Assembly: GCA_947475445.1 (NCBI GenBank)
Contig: CANJLC010000001.1
Span: forward strand, 124,001 to 188,000
Origin: Alphaproteobacteria bacterium
GTDB taxonomy: Bacteria; Pseudomonadota; Alphaproteobacteria; Micropepsales; Micropepsaceae
Reading direction: 5' to 3'
DNA: 64,000 bases
Shown here: one piece after another, positions 28,445-37,565 of the stretch
How the letters are laid out: the number at the start of each line of letters is the position of its first letter
How positions within the stretch are numbered: the stretch's first letter is position 1
The notes under the pieces: model-generated
Databases searched by the model: none
What the model saw: the letters and a program-made list of their open reading frames with translations, nothing else
Told to the model about the DNA's origin: nothing
Translations under genes and position numbers: made by a program

Positions 28445-29395
28445 ATGACGGCCAGGATTTTCATAGACGGGGCGGCGGGCACCACGGGGCTCGAAATCCG
28501 CGAGCGGCTTTCGGGGCGCAGCGAGCTATCCGTGACGGCGCTTGGCGAGGCCGAGCGCAAGGATGCGGGCGCGCGCAAGGCCGCGCTCAACGCCGCGGAT
28601 GTTGTCATTCTCTGCCTGCCGGACGATGCGGCGCGCGAAGCGGTGTCGCTGATCGACAATCCCCATACGCGGGTGATCGACGCGTCCACGGCGCATCGTG
28701 TTGCCGATGGCTGGACCTTCGGCTTCGCTGAACTTTCACCGGACGGCTATGCCAGGATCGCGGCGGCCAGGCGGGTGAGCAATCCGGGCTGCTGGGCCAC
28801 GGGCTTTCTGGCATTGGCGCGGCCACTGGTGAGCGGCGGCCTTGTCCCGGCCGATTTTCCGCTCACCGTGCATGGCGTCTCCGGTTATTCCGGCGGCGGC
28901 AAGAGCATGATTGAGGAATTCGAGAAAAAGGATTCCGCCATTTTTGTTGAAACCGTGCAGCGCGGTTATGCGCTGGGGCTGGGCCACAAGCATCTGCCGG
29001 AAATGATGCGCCATGCCGGCCTGACGCATCCGCCGCTCTTTTCGCCCGCTGTGGCACGCTTCTATCGCGGCATGCTGGTGGAGCTGCCGCTGCAATTGTG
29101 GGCCTTGCCCGGCAAGCCGAAGCTGCGTGACCTGCACGCGGCGCTGACGGCGGCTTATCCGAACCGGCCGCTGGTCGAAGTGGCGAGCCTGGAAGAAGCC
29201 GCTTCGCTCAAGAGCATCGATGCTGAACTTTTGTCAGGCAGCAACCGGATGAAGCTTTTTGTCTTTGGCGACGACAAGGCCGGGCAGGCGCGGCTGGTGG
29301 CGGCGCTCGACAATCTGGGCAAGGGCGCAGGCGGTGCTGCAGTGCAAAACCTGAATTTGATGCTGGGCCTTTCTGAAACGACGGGCCTGCTCTGA
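28445..29395 (+). CDS. argC: N-acetyl-gamma-glutamyl-phosphate reductase (short type)
   Basis: NADPH-dependent third step of arginine synthesis. The 316-residue length marks the type 2 (short) AGPR. Nucleotide loop FIDGAAGTTGLEIRERL at the N-terminus, catalytic cysteine in VSNPGCWATGFLAL (about residue 117), HGVSGYSGGGKSMIEE and HKHLPEM. The rpsI-argC order is conserved in alphaproteobacteria. A PDZ protein gene starts 2 bp after its stop. Confidence 0.95.
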   Translation: MTARIFIDGAAGTTGLEIRERLSGRSELSVTALGEAERKDAGARKAALNAADVVILCLPDDAAREAVSLIDNPHTRVIDASTAHRVADGWTFGFAELSPDGYARIAAARRVSNPGCWATGFLALARPLVSGGLVPADFPLTVHGVSGYSGGGKSMIEEFEKKDSAIFVETVQRGYALGLGHKHLPEMMRHAGLTHPPLFSPAVARFYRGMLVELPLQLWALPGKPKLRDLHAALTAAYPNRPLVEVASLEEAASLKSIDAELLSGSNRMKLFVFGDDKAGQARLVAALDNLGKGAGGAAVQNLNLMLGLSETTGLL

Positions 29396-29397
29396 TT

Positions 29398-30603
29398 ATG
29401 CTAGAAGCGCGCATGGCGCGGTTCTGGATTCTCATGGCATTGGGCGTGGCGGCGGCGGTGGCCGGCGTGGCCTGGTATGTGACCCCGCCTTCCGAACCGC
29501 GCGGGTATGCCGGCATCGAGTTCGCCGTCATGACACCGGCCGCCGCTGCGCGTGCGCCGATGCTCACCAGTCATGGCGCCCTGGTCAACGCGGTGGCCGA
29601 GAAAAGTCCTGCCGCCATTGCCGGCATCAGGAGCGGCGAAGTGGTCGCGGCGATTGACGGTGCGCCGATCAATTCCGCCGCCCAGGCCGCCGGCATCGTG
29701 CGCAGCCATGGGGCAGGTGACCGCGTGACATTCACTTTGTTCGACGAAGTGCGCGGCGAAATCCAACCCCGCACGGTGGCGGTGAATTTTGCCGCCGAGC
29801 CGCCCGCCGGCGCCAAACACTCTGTCATGCCGCCGCGCACCCTGGCCAAAGAGCAATTTTCGCTGCCGCCCATGGCAGCCAATGCCGCCTGGTCGCGGCG
29901 TATCGCGCGCGGCGCGCAAATCCGCCCGCTGGAGCTGGTGGGACTGGGCGCGGGAAGCTGCAACGGCTTCGCGCCCGAGTTTTGGTCGGTGCGGGGCCAC
30001 AGCGACGACGACCGCATGCTGCATGTCGCCGCCCCGCTGGGCTTCCAGCATGCGCTGTACCAAAGCGCCAGGCTGAATGGCCGCGATCCCAGGAGCTATG
30101 TGCTGGGGCTGATCACGCAGAATTTCCAGGGCACCCCCAGGCCCGCGCCGGAACAGGCGCAGCCTTTTGGTTTCCGGCTTTTCAAGTTCGGCACCGAAAA
30201 GGGCGCCGCGGGTTTTGCGCAATATCGCGTTACAGGTGACCGCATCGCGGTGTGGATCGCGGCCGTGGCCGCCGCCGACGCCTCCTGGGCGCTGCCCCAG
30301 ACCGGCGCGGTGGTCTTTTCGCTGCGCTGCCAGGGCAATGACAGCGGCCCAATGGTCAAGCACGATCCGCTACTGGTGGACACGGCGATTTCTGCACGCT
30401 GCATCAAGGGTCAATGCAGCGAGGGCGATTTCGCCGCCAGCTACATGAAAGTGCTGCGCCTGGGCTTTGTGCATGGCAAGAATGGCGCGACCTGGCTGGT
30501 CAAGCCCAAGAGCGATTTCTGGGTCAATGGCGCCGAAGGGCCCGGCTATTACCACCAGACCGGCGGCGAGAATGAAAAGCTGGAGCCGGGACGAAGCAAC
30601 TAG
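29398..30603 (+). CDS. Membrane-anchored PDZ-domain protein of unknown function
   Basis: 401 residues with an N-terminal membrane anchor (FWILMALGVAAAVAGVAWYV) and a periplasmic PDZ-like domain at about residues 55-125 (ALVNAVAEKSPAAIAGIRSGEVVAAIDGAPI). The rest is unfamiliar: LGAGSCNGFAPEFWSVRGHSD and a C-terminal segment with four cysteines (SLRCQGND, ARCIKGQCSEGD). No protease or kinase motif is present. An alternative ATG at 29413 would shorten it by five residues. Its 2-bp distance from argC suggests cotranscription; its stop overlaps the convergent phaC by 4 bp. Confidence 0.65.
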   Translation: MLEARMARFWILMALGVAAAVAGVAWYVTPPSEPRGYAGIEFAVMTPAAAARAPMLTSHGALVNAVAEKSPAAIAGIRSGEVVAAIDGAPINSAAQAAGIVRSHGAGDRVTFTLFDEVRGEIQPRTVAVNFAAEPPAGAKHSVMPPRTLAKEQFSLPPMAANAAWSRRIARGAQIRPLELVGLGAGSCNGFAPEFWSVRGHSDDDRMLHVAAPLGFQHALYQSARLNGRDPRSYVLGLITQNFQGTPRPAPEQAQPFGFRLFKFGTEKGAAGFAQYRVTGDRIAVWIAAVAAADASWALPQTGAVVFSLRCQGNDSGPMVKHDPLLVDTAISARCIKGQCSEGDFAASYMKVLRLGFVHGKNGATWLVKPKSDFWVNGAEGPGYYHQTGGENEKLEPGRSN

Positions 30604-32444
30604 GTGGCTTTGACCTTGACGTAGGTTCCCGGCGCATCGCCCAGCACTTTCAGCTTGCCGTCGCCGGGTTTGCGCGCCGGGATTTTTTCACCTGACAATT
30701 TCGCCAGCCATTTGTCCCAGTCCGGCCACCAGGAGCCGGGATGCTCGGTGGCGCCGCTGCGCCAGGCCTCGACATCGTCGGCCGGCGCTTTTTTCGTGTC
30801 GTTGGTCCAATACTGGTATTTTTTCGCGGCAGGCGGGTTGATCACGCCTGCGATATGGCCGCTGCCGGCAATGACAAAGCGCACCGGTCCGCCGAACAGG
30901 CGCGTTCCCTTGAACACCGATTTGGCGGGCGCGATATGGTCTTCGCGCCCGGCCTGCAGATAGACCGGCACTTTCACTTTCGACAGATCCAGCTTGACGC
31001 CGTTCATCATCATCTTGCCCAGCGCCAGGGCATTGTCGCGGTAGCATTGGCGCAGATAGGCCAGGTGCAGTTTTTCCGGCATGCGCGTGGTGTCGCTGTT
31101 CCAGTAGAGCAGGTCGAACGGCATGGGCTGCTTGCCCAGCATGTAATTGTTGATGACGAAGGACCAGATCAGATCGTTGGCGCGCAGCATGTTGAAGGCC
31201 GCCGCCATCTTGGAGCCCTTGAGCACGCCGCCGCCCGCCTTCATCTGGTCCTGCAGCGCTTCCAGCTGGGCCTCGTCCACGAATACGGACAGATCGCCCG
31301 CTTCGCTGAAATCGGTCTGCGCCGCCCAGAAGGTGGCGGAATGTACGCGCTTGTCGCCGGTGGCGGCCATATAGGCCAGCGTCGCCGCCAATAGCGTGCC
31401 GCCGATGCAATAGCCCACGCAGTTGGGATCTTCGACGCCGGTGGCGTCCTTCACCGCCTCGAGCGCGGCAAAGATGCCATCGCGCATGTAATCCTCGAAA
31501 CCGCTTTGCGCCTGGCGCTCGTCGGGATTGGCCCAGGATACGACAAAGACAGTGTAGCCCTGGCCCACCAGCCAGCGGATGAAGCTGTTCTCGGGGCGCA
31601 AATCCAGGATGTAATATTTGTTGATCCAGGGCGGGAAGATCAGCAGCGGCCGGGCATGGCACTGCTCGGTGGTCGGATCGAACTGCAGCAGTTCGATCAA
31701 ATCGTTGCGAAACACCACCTTGCCGGGCGCGGTGGCGATATTCTCGCCCAGCACGAATCCATCGGTGGTCTGGCGGATGGCAAGCTCGCCATGGCCGCGT
31801 TCAATGTCCGCCAGCAAATTGTCCAGCCCCTTGACCAAATTCTCGCCATTGGATTTCAGCGTGGCGCGCATCACTTCGGGATTGGTCAGGGGGAAATTGG
31901 TGGGCGCGAAAGCGTCGGCGAATTGCTTGGTGTAAAATTCGATGCGCTTGCGCTCATTGTCGGGAATGCCATGGAGATTGGCGACCATGTCCTGAACCGA
32001 ATTGGCGGTGAGCAGGTAGGACTGTTTGATGAAATCGAAAATCTCGTTGCGCTGCCATTCGGCGTCGCGGAAACGCCGGTCGCCGGGCGCGGGCGAGACC
32101 ACCACCGGGGCCTCGCCGCCCAGGATGCGCCGCGCCGTGGTCTCCCACAGGCCCATCCAGTCCTTCCAGAGCTGCATCTGACCCGCCATGACCGTCTCGC
32201 GGTCCTCGCCCATGGCCTTGGCCAGGGCCATGAAGGCGCCCGAGACGTTGAGCGGGTCGAGCGGCGCGGACTTGTCCCGGGCGGCCAGCCGCTTGAAGAA
32301 TTCGGTCAGCAGATGCTGGGTCTGCACCCCCACCCGCAGCATGTTGCGGGCGAATTTCTCGCGGTCCAGTTGCGCGAAGCTGTCGGGCGAGATCGCCTCG
32401 GCCGCTTCCTGTCCGGCGGCGTTTTTGGTGGGATTCTGCGCCAT
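30600..32444 (-). CDS. phaC: Class I poly(3-hydroxyalkanoate) synthase
   Basis: Polymerises 3-hydroxyacyl-CoA into PHA storage granules. 614 residues, the class I length. The catalytic Cys lies in NCVGYCIGGTLL (lipase-box-like G-x-C-x-G-G), the general-base Asp in AGREDHIAPAKS and the His in GSGHIAGVINPP; PPWINKYYILDLRPENSF is the conserved pre-catalytic block. I chose ATG 32442-32444 (AQNPTKNAAG) over the more upstream codon. phaA, phaB and phasin genes are not nearby. It diverges from the OmpA-like gene across about 230 bp. Confidence 0.95.
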   Translation of the reverse strand: MAQNPTKNAAGQEAAEAISPDSFAQLDREKFARNMLRVGVQTQHLLTEFFKRLAARDKSAPLDPLNVSGAFMALAKAMGEDRETVMAGQMQLWKDWMGLWETTARRILGGEAPVVVSPAPGDRRFRDAEWQRNEIFDFIKQSYLLTANSVQDMVANLHGIPDNERKRIEFYTKQFADAFAPTNFPLTNPEVMRATLKSNGENLVKGLDNLLADIERGHGELAIRQTTDGFVLGENIATAPGKVVFRNDLIELLQFDPTTEQCHARPLLIFPPWINKYYILDLRPENSFIRWLVGQGYTVFVVSWANPDERQAQSGFEDYMRDGIFAALEAVKDATGVEDPNCVGYCIGGTLLAATLAYMAATGDKRVHSATFWAAQTDFSEAGDLSVFVDEAQLEALQDQMKAGGGVLKGSKMAAAFNMLRANDLIWSFVINNYMLGKQPMPFDLLYWNSDTTRMPEKLHLAYLRQCYRDNALALGKMMMNGVKLDLSKVKVPVYLQAGREDHIAPAKSVFKGTRLFGGPVRFVIAGSGHIAGVINPPAAKKYQYWTNDTKKAPADDVEAWRSGATEHPGSWWPDWDKWLAKLSGEKIPARKPGDGKLKVLGDAPGTYVKVKAT

Positions 32445-32675
32445 GCCTGCTCCGGATGCCGGTTTAGCGTGGCATGGGGCAGGGCGCAAACCTCCTGTAG
32501 AAGTGTCGCAGCAGGGGAAATGTTCAAGAATTCACGGATTTAGGGGGCATGACTGCTTGGAACCGCCCCTTGGGCGCGCTATAGAAAAGGGCTGGGTTTT
32601 CGCGCTGACAGCGCGGCGTGTTGGGGAAAACCAGGCAGACCTGCGTTGGCAAATTCGGTACCGGGAAAGCACGGC

Positions 32676-33950
32676 ATGACGAAGACCATTCCTCTTTTGC
32701 AACTGACTTTGGTGCTGGGCCTCGCGCTCGGCACGGCCGGCTGCGAGACCGTCTCCGATGCGGCCGACGGCGTCGGCAACGCCGTTTCGAACGTCGCCGA
32801 TGGCGTGGGCAGCGCCGTATCGAGCATTAATCCCTTCAGTGATGACGAAGCCGACAGCGTGGAAGCGCCGCCCACCGCGTCTGCCGATGCCGGCGTCGCC
32901 ACCACGCCCGATCTCGCCAATTTGCCGTCCCGCCCCGCGACTTCCACGCCCGGCCAGCAACAGGCCGCTGCCCAATCGCTTGCCGCCGATGGCGCCCAGG
33001 CCCGTTACAGCGCCGATGCGCTGCGGGCCGGTACGGAAACCGCCGCCGCGCCGCCGCCCAGCGCCGATGTGCCGCCTTCCGCCGTGGCTGCCGCAGGTCC
33101 TGCCGATGACGCCCCACCGAGCGCGTTTGATGCCCCCCCGTCGGCCCAGCCCTCCGCTCCGCCGCCGGTCCAGGCCGCCGCTGCCGGGCCTTCGGGTGCC
33201 GCCGTGCCGCCTTCGCTGAGCCAGGGCACTGAGGCCATTGGCGCCCGCCCGGGCGCTGCGCCGGTCCAGACCGCCGCCCTGGCGCCCTCGCGCGCCGCCA
33301 TTCCGGCCGGCGCCGAACCTGCCGTTCCGGCCGTGCCGCCCAACACCCCTGTCCGGGGCGCCGCCGCCATGGGCAGCCGCACCGTTTCGGACGCCGCGCT
33401 GGGCTTCAAGCCCTCCGCCGCGCCGCCCCTGGATCCTTCCATCAACAAGTGGGTCCCGGCACCCATCGTGGCCCGGTATCGCCAGACCGCCTCCAATGCC
33501 GGTATTTCCGCCATGTCCTCGGCCGCCGTGCCGGGCGCCGGGTCGGCCGATGTCATTCCCGCGGGCGCCAGTTCCTATGCCGCCATGACCGGCGGCGTGC
33601 CGCCCACCGCGGTGGTCTATTTCCCGGGCGACGGCACCACTTTGTCGTCGGCTGCCCGCGCCCAGATCAACGCCGCCGTGGCCGAATACAAGGCTGGCGG
33701 CGGATCGGTCCGCGTGGTTGGCCATGCCTCCAGCCGGACCGCCAACATGCCGGTTGAACGGCACCTGCAGGTGACCTTCGACAAGTCCCAGGCCCGCGCC
33801 AATGCCGTGGCCCAGGCCCTGATCCGCGCCGGAATTCCGGCCGACAAGGTGCTGATCGAGGCCGTAGGCGACAGCCAGCCGGTCTATTACGAATCCATGC
33901 CCCGGGGCGAGGACGGCAACCGCCGGGCGGAAATCTTCGTGCAGAGCTGA
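32676..33950 (+). CDS. OmpA-family outer-membrane lipoprotein with Pro/Ala-rich linker
   Basis: 424 residues. Signal peptide with a lipobox-like TAGC (Cys about residue 23), a short helical repeat region (VSDAADGVGNAVSNVADGVG), a ~230-residue Pro/Ala/Ser-rich linker, and an OmpA_C peptidoglycan-binding domain at about residues 315-424 (VVYFPGDGTTLSSAARAQIN, VRVVGHASSRT, ANAVAQALIRAGIPADKVLIE, NRRAEIFV). Probably tethers the outer membrane to peptidoglycan across a flexible linker. In the OmpA motif the usual NxxLSxxRA is replaced by FDKSQARANAV. Confidence 0.82.
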   Translation: MTKTIPLLQLTLVLGLALGTAGCETVSDAADGVGNAVSNVADGVGSAVSSINPFSDDEADSVEAPPTASADAGVATTPDLANLPSRPATSTPGQQQAAAQSLAADGAQARYSADALRAGTETAAAPPPSADVPPSAVAAAGPADDAPPSAFDAPPSAQPSAPPPVQAAAAGPSGAAVPPSLSQGTEAIGARPGAAPVQTAALAPSRAAIPAGAEPAVPAVPPNTPVRGAAAMGSRTVSDAALGFKPSAAPPLDPSINKWVPAPIVARYRQTASNAGISAMSSAAVPGAGSADVIPAGASSYAAMTGGVPPTAVVYFPGDGTTLSSAARAQINAAVAEYKAGGGSVRVVGHASSRTANMPVERHLQVTFDKSQARANAVAQALIRAGIPADKVLIEAVGDSQPVYYESMPRGEDGNRRAEIFVQS

Positions 33951-34039
33951 TCTGCGCCGATTTCAGCCTTAAAATTCGGGAAAATGATTGCGCCAAGGGC
34001 ACAATTCCCCGATTCTGCCGGGACTTAAGGATTCACCCC

Positions 34040-35248
34040 ATGAATACCGACTTTTACCGCATCAAGCGGCTGCCGCCCTACATCTTTGAGGAAGTGAACC
34101 GCCTCAAGGCGCAATCACGCGCCAGGGGCGAGGACATCATCGATTTCGGCATGGGCAATCCCGACCTGCCAACGCCCGACTATATCGTGGACAAGCTGTG
34201 CGAGACCGCACGCGATCCGCGCGCCCATCGCTATTCCGCCTCGCGCGGCATCAAGGGCCTGCGCAAGGCCCATGTCGCCTATTACAAGCGCCGCTTCGGG
34301 GTCGACCTCAATCCCGATACCGAAGTGATTGCGGCACTGGGCTCCAAGGAAGGATTCGCCAATCTTGCCATGGCGATCACCGCGCCCGGCGACGTGGTGC
34401 TGGTGCCCAATCCCGCCTATCCCATCCACGCCTTCGGTTTCATGATCGCGGGCGCCGCGATCCGGCATGTGCCGGCCACAAGCCCGGAGGAATATCTTTC
34501 CAAGATCGGCGTCGCCACGCGCCATTCCGTGCCGTCGCCCCTGGCCATGGTGGTGAATTACCCGTCCAATCCGACCGCACAGGTGGTTGGCCTGGATTTC
34601 TACAAAGAGGTGGTGAAGTTCGCCAAGAAGCACGAAATCTGGGTGCTCTCGGACCTGGCCTATGCCGACATCTATTTCGGCGACGAGCCGCCGCCATCCA
34701 TCCTGCAGGTCGACGGCGCCAAGGACATCAGCATCGAGTTCCAGTCGCTTTCCAAGACCTATTCGATGCCGGGCTGGCGCATGGGATTTGCGGCGGGCAA
34801 TTCCAAGCTGATCGGCGCTCTGGCGCGCATCAAGTCCTATCTCGATTATGGCGCCTTCACGCCCATCCAGGTTGCGGCGGCTGCGGCGCTGAACGGCCCC
34901 CAATCCGTGGTGGATGAAATCCGCGCCGTCTATAAATCGCGCCGCGACGTGCTGGTCAAAAGCATGGCGCAGGCCGGCTGGGACATACCCTCGCCGGAAG
35001 CCTCGATGTTCGCCTGGGCGCCGGTGCCGGAGAAATTCCGCGAAGCCGGCTCCATGGAATTCGCAAAACAGTTGCTGGTGCATGCCAAGGTGGCGGTGTC
35101 GCCGGGCATTGGTTTTGGCGAGTATGGCGAAGGCTTTGTGCGCGTGGCGCTGGTTGAAAATGAACACCGCATCCGCCAGGCGGCGCGGAACGTGAAGAAA
35201 TTCCTTGCCAGCAATGGCGCGCCTGCCGACCTGGCTGATGCAAAATGA
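34040..35248 (+). CDS. PLP-dependent class I/II aminotransferase (AlaC-like)
   Basis: 402 residues, fold-type I aminotransferase. N-terminus KRLPPYIFEEVNRLKAQSRA and FGMGNPDLPTPD are typical of the AlaC/YfdZ glutamate-pyruvate transaminase group. NYPSNPTAQV, LSDLAYADIYF and the PLP lysine in SLSKTYSMPGWRMGFAAG (about residue 240) follow. It overlaps hom by 4 bp, the standard alphaproteobacterial aminotransferase-hom-glpX-recJ arrangement. Alanine or LL-diaminopimelate as substrate cannot be separated from sequence alone. Confidence 0.9.
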   Translation: MNTDFYRIKRLPPYIFEEVNRLKAQSRARGEDIIDFGMGNPDLPTPDYIVDKLCETARDPRAHRYSASRGIKGLRKAHVAYYKRRFGVDLNPDTEVIAALGSKEGFANLAMAITAPGDVVLVPNPAYPIHAFGFMIAGAAIRHVPATSPEEYLSKIGVATRHSVPSPLAMVVNYPSNPTAQVVGLDFYKEVVKFAKKHEIWVLSDLAYADIYFGDEPPPSILQVDGAKDISIEFQSLSKTYSMPGWRMGFAAGNSKLIGALARIKSYLDYGAFTPIQVAAAAALNGPQSVVDEIRAVYKSRRDVLVKSMAQAGWDIPSPEASMFAWAPVPEKFREAGSMEFAKQLLVHAKVAVSPGIGFGEYGEGFVRVALVENEHRIRQAARNVKKFLASNGAPADLADAK

Positions 35249-36528
35249 GTGTTCCACTAAAAATCGCCATCGCCGGCCTGGGAACGGTGGGCGGCGGCGT
35301 CATCAAGGCGCTGTCCTCGCGCAAAAAGGCGCTTGAGGCGCAGGCCGGCAGGGGGCTCGAGGTTGTCGCCGTCAGCGCTCGCGATCCGCGCAAGAAGCGC
35401 GACTTTGAAGTCCAGGGACTGCTGACCGATCCGCTGGCTTTGGCGAAAAGCGACGCCGATGTGGTGGTCGAACTGATCGGCGGCGAAGAAGGCGTGGCCC
35501 GCCAGCTGGTCGAAGCCAGCCTGGAAAACGGCAAGCATGTGGTGACGGCCAACAAGGCGCTGCTGGCCAAGCATGGCAAGCGCCTGGCCGAACTGGCCGA
35601 GAAGAACAACTTGCAACTGAAATTCGAGGCCGCGGTGGCGGGCGGCATTCCCATTGTCACCACCTTGCGCGAGGCGCTGATCGCCCATGGCGTGGATGCG
35701 GTGAAGGGCATCCTCAACGGCACCTGCAATTACATCCTCACCGAAATGGAAGTGACGGGACGCGGCTTTGCCGAAGTGCTGAAGGATGCGCAGCGGCTGG
35801 GCTATGCCGAGGCCGATCCGGCGCTGGACATTGGCGGCGGTGACACCGCCCACAAGCTGGCGCTGCTTTCCGCCCTGGCCTTCGGCACCGCGCCCGATCT
35901 TGCCAACATGAAGGTTGAGGGCATCGAGCATATCACCGCCGACGATATCGGCTTTGCTTCCGAGTTCGGTTTTCGCATCAAGCTGCTGGGCGTGGCCAGG
36001 CAGACGGCGCAGGGCATTGACCAGCGCGTGCATCCGGCGATGGTGCGGGCGCGAACCCCGCTGGCCAATGTCGATGGCGCAGCCAATGGCGTGATGGTGG
36101 ATGCCGGCGAGGCCGGCTCCTTCTTTTTCTCGGGGCGCGGGGCGGGCGAAGCGCCCACCGCATCCGCCGTGGTCGCGGATATTGTCGAGATCGCGCGCGG
36201 CTCCTTTGGGCCGGTGTTCGGCCGTCCGGCCGCCAGCCTCAGGCCGCTGGTGCCGGCGGATTCGGGCGCGTCCCAGTCGGCCTATTACATGCGCTTCGAA
36301 GTGCTGGATGTCCCGGGCGTGCTGGCCGAGATTGCCGGTCACCTGTCCAAGGCCAATGTCTCCATCGAAAGCATGATCCAGCGCGGCCGCGCCCCGGGCG
36401 AGCCGGTGGCCATTGTCATGATTACCCATGAAAGCCCACAGCACGCTGTCGAGAACGCCTTGAAGGCCATCGCCGCCTCGGACAAGGTGCGCGCCCGCCC
36501 CTGCATGATTCCCATGGAGGCCGCGTAA
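35245..36528 (+). CDS. hom: Homoserine dehydrogenase
   Basis: NAD(P)H-dependent reduction of aspartate semialdehyde to homoserine. 427 residues: nucleotide-binding AGLGTVGGGVI at the N-terminus, VVTANKALLAKHG, AAVAGGIPIVTTLRE, LNGTCNYILTEME (catalytic core) and a C-terminal ACT domain (FEVLDVPGVLAEIAGHLSKA, about residues 350-425), which usually mediates threonine feedback. Coupled to the aminotransferase gene by a 4-bp overlap. Feeds metY and threonine synthesis. Confidence 0.96.
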   Translation: MSVPLKIAIAGLGTVGGGVIKALSSRKKALEAQAGRGLEVVAVSARDPRKKRDFEVQGLLTDPLALAKSDADVVVELIGGEEGVARQLVEASLENGKHVVTANKALLAKHGKRLAELAEKNNLQLKFEAAVAGGIPIVTTLREALIAHGVDAVKGILNGTCNYILTEMEVTGRGFAEVLKDAQRLGYAEADPALDIGGGDTAHKLALLSALAFGTAPDLANMKVEGIEHITADDIGFASEFGFRIKLLGVARQTAQGIDQRVHPAMVRARTPLANVDGAANGVMVDAGEAGSFFFSGRGAGEAPTASAVVADIVEIARGSFGPVFGRPAASLRPLVPADSGASQSAYYMRFEVLDVPGVLAEIAGHLSKANVSIESMIQRGRAPGEPVAIVMITHESPQHAVENALKAIAASDKVRARPCMIPMEAA

Positions 36529-36584
36529 GCGGCCGTGTAGCTATATACAATAAGCGGCGTTAGACCGCACAGGAGAGAACGACC

Positions 36585-37565
36585 ATGACGCTGATCCGCC
36601 CGCCCGAACTCATCAAGCCGCTTGACCGCGCCTTTGCGCTGGAAGCGGTGCGCGTGACGGAAGCCGCTGCCATCGCGGCCGCGCGCGAAATCGGCCGCGG
36701 CGACGAACATGCCGCCGACCAGGCCGCTGTCGAAGCAATGCGGGCCGCCTTCAATGCCCTGCCCATTGCCGGCACGGTGGTGATTGGCGAAGGCGAGCGC
36801 GATGAAGCGCCCATGCTGTTCATCGGCGAGAAAGTGGGAACCGGCGGGCTGGCGGTGGATATCGCGCTCGATCCCCTGGAAGGCACCACCCTGACGGCCA
36901 AGGCAATGGCGAACGCGCTGGCGGTGATGGCGATGGCCGAGCCGGGCACCATGCTGCATGCGCCGGATACCTATATGGACAAGATCGCCATTGGCGGCGG
37001 CTTCAAGGAAGGCCTGATCGACCTGGATGCCGAACCGGGCGACAACATCAACGCGCTGGCCAAGGCCAAGGGCTGCAAGCCCAGCGACCTGAAAATCTGC
37101 ATCATGGACAGGCCGCGCCATGAAGATTTGATCGCCAAGGTGCGCAAGGCCGGCGCCGCCGTGGCGCTGATCACCGATGGCGATGTGGCCGGCGTGATCG
37201 CCACCACCGATCCTTTGACCGGCATCGACATGTATGTGGGGCAGGGCGGCGCGCCGGAAGGCGTGCTGGCGGCGGCGGCCTTGCGCTGCATCGGCGGCCA
37301 GATGCAGGGGCGGCTTGTCTTCAAGAAGGACGATGAACGCCGCCGCGCCGAGAAGATCGGCATCAAGGATTTTGACCGCAAATATTCCATGCGCGAACTG
37401 GTCTCGGGGGATGTGGTGTTTTCCGCCACCGGCGTTACCGATGGCTCGATGCTGCGCGGCGTCCACCGCGAGGGCGATTACCTCACCACCGAAAGCGTGG
37501 TGATGCGTTCGGCCACCGGTACGGTGCGCTATATCAAGGCGCGTCATCGCCGGGCCATTGTCTGA
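36585..37565 (+). CDS. glpX: Fructose-1,6-bisphosphatase class II
   Basis: Gluconeogenic phosphatase, 326 residues. Li+/Mg-site motifs: VIGEGERDEAPML (about residues 66-78) and VDIALDPLEGTTLTAKAMA (about 89-107); YMDKIAIGGGF and VFSATGVTDGSMLRG are further conserved. It sits 56 bp after hom and overlaps recJ by 8 bp. AGGAGAG precedes the ATG. Confidence 0.95.
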   Translation: MTLIRPPELIKPLDRAFALEAVRVTEAAAIAAAREIGRGDEHAADQAAVEAMRAAFNALPIAGTVVIGEGERDEAPMLFIGEKVGTGGLAVDIALDPLEGTTLTAKAMANALAVMAMAEPGTMLHAPDTYMDKIAIGGGFKEGLIDLDAEPGDNINALAKAKGCKPSDLKICIMDRPRHEDLIAKVRKAGAAVALITDGDVAGVIATTDPLTGIDMYVGQGGAPEGVLAAAALRCIGGQMQGRLVFKKDDERRRAEKIGIKDFDRKYSMRELVSGDVVFSATGVTDGSMLRGVHREGDYLTTESVVMRSATGTVRYIKARHRRAIV

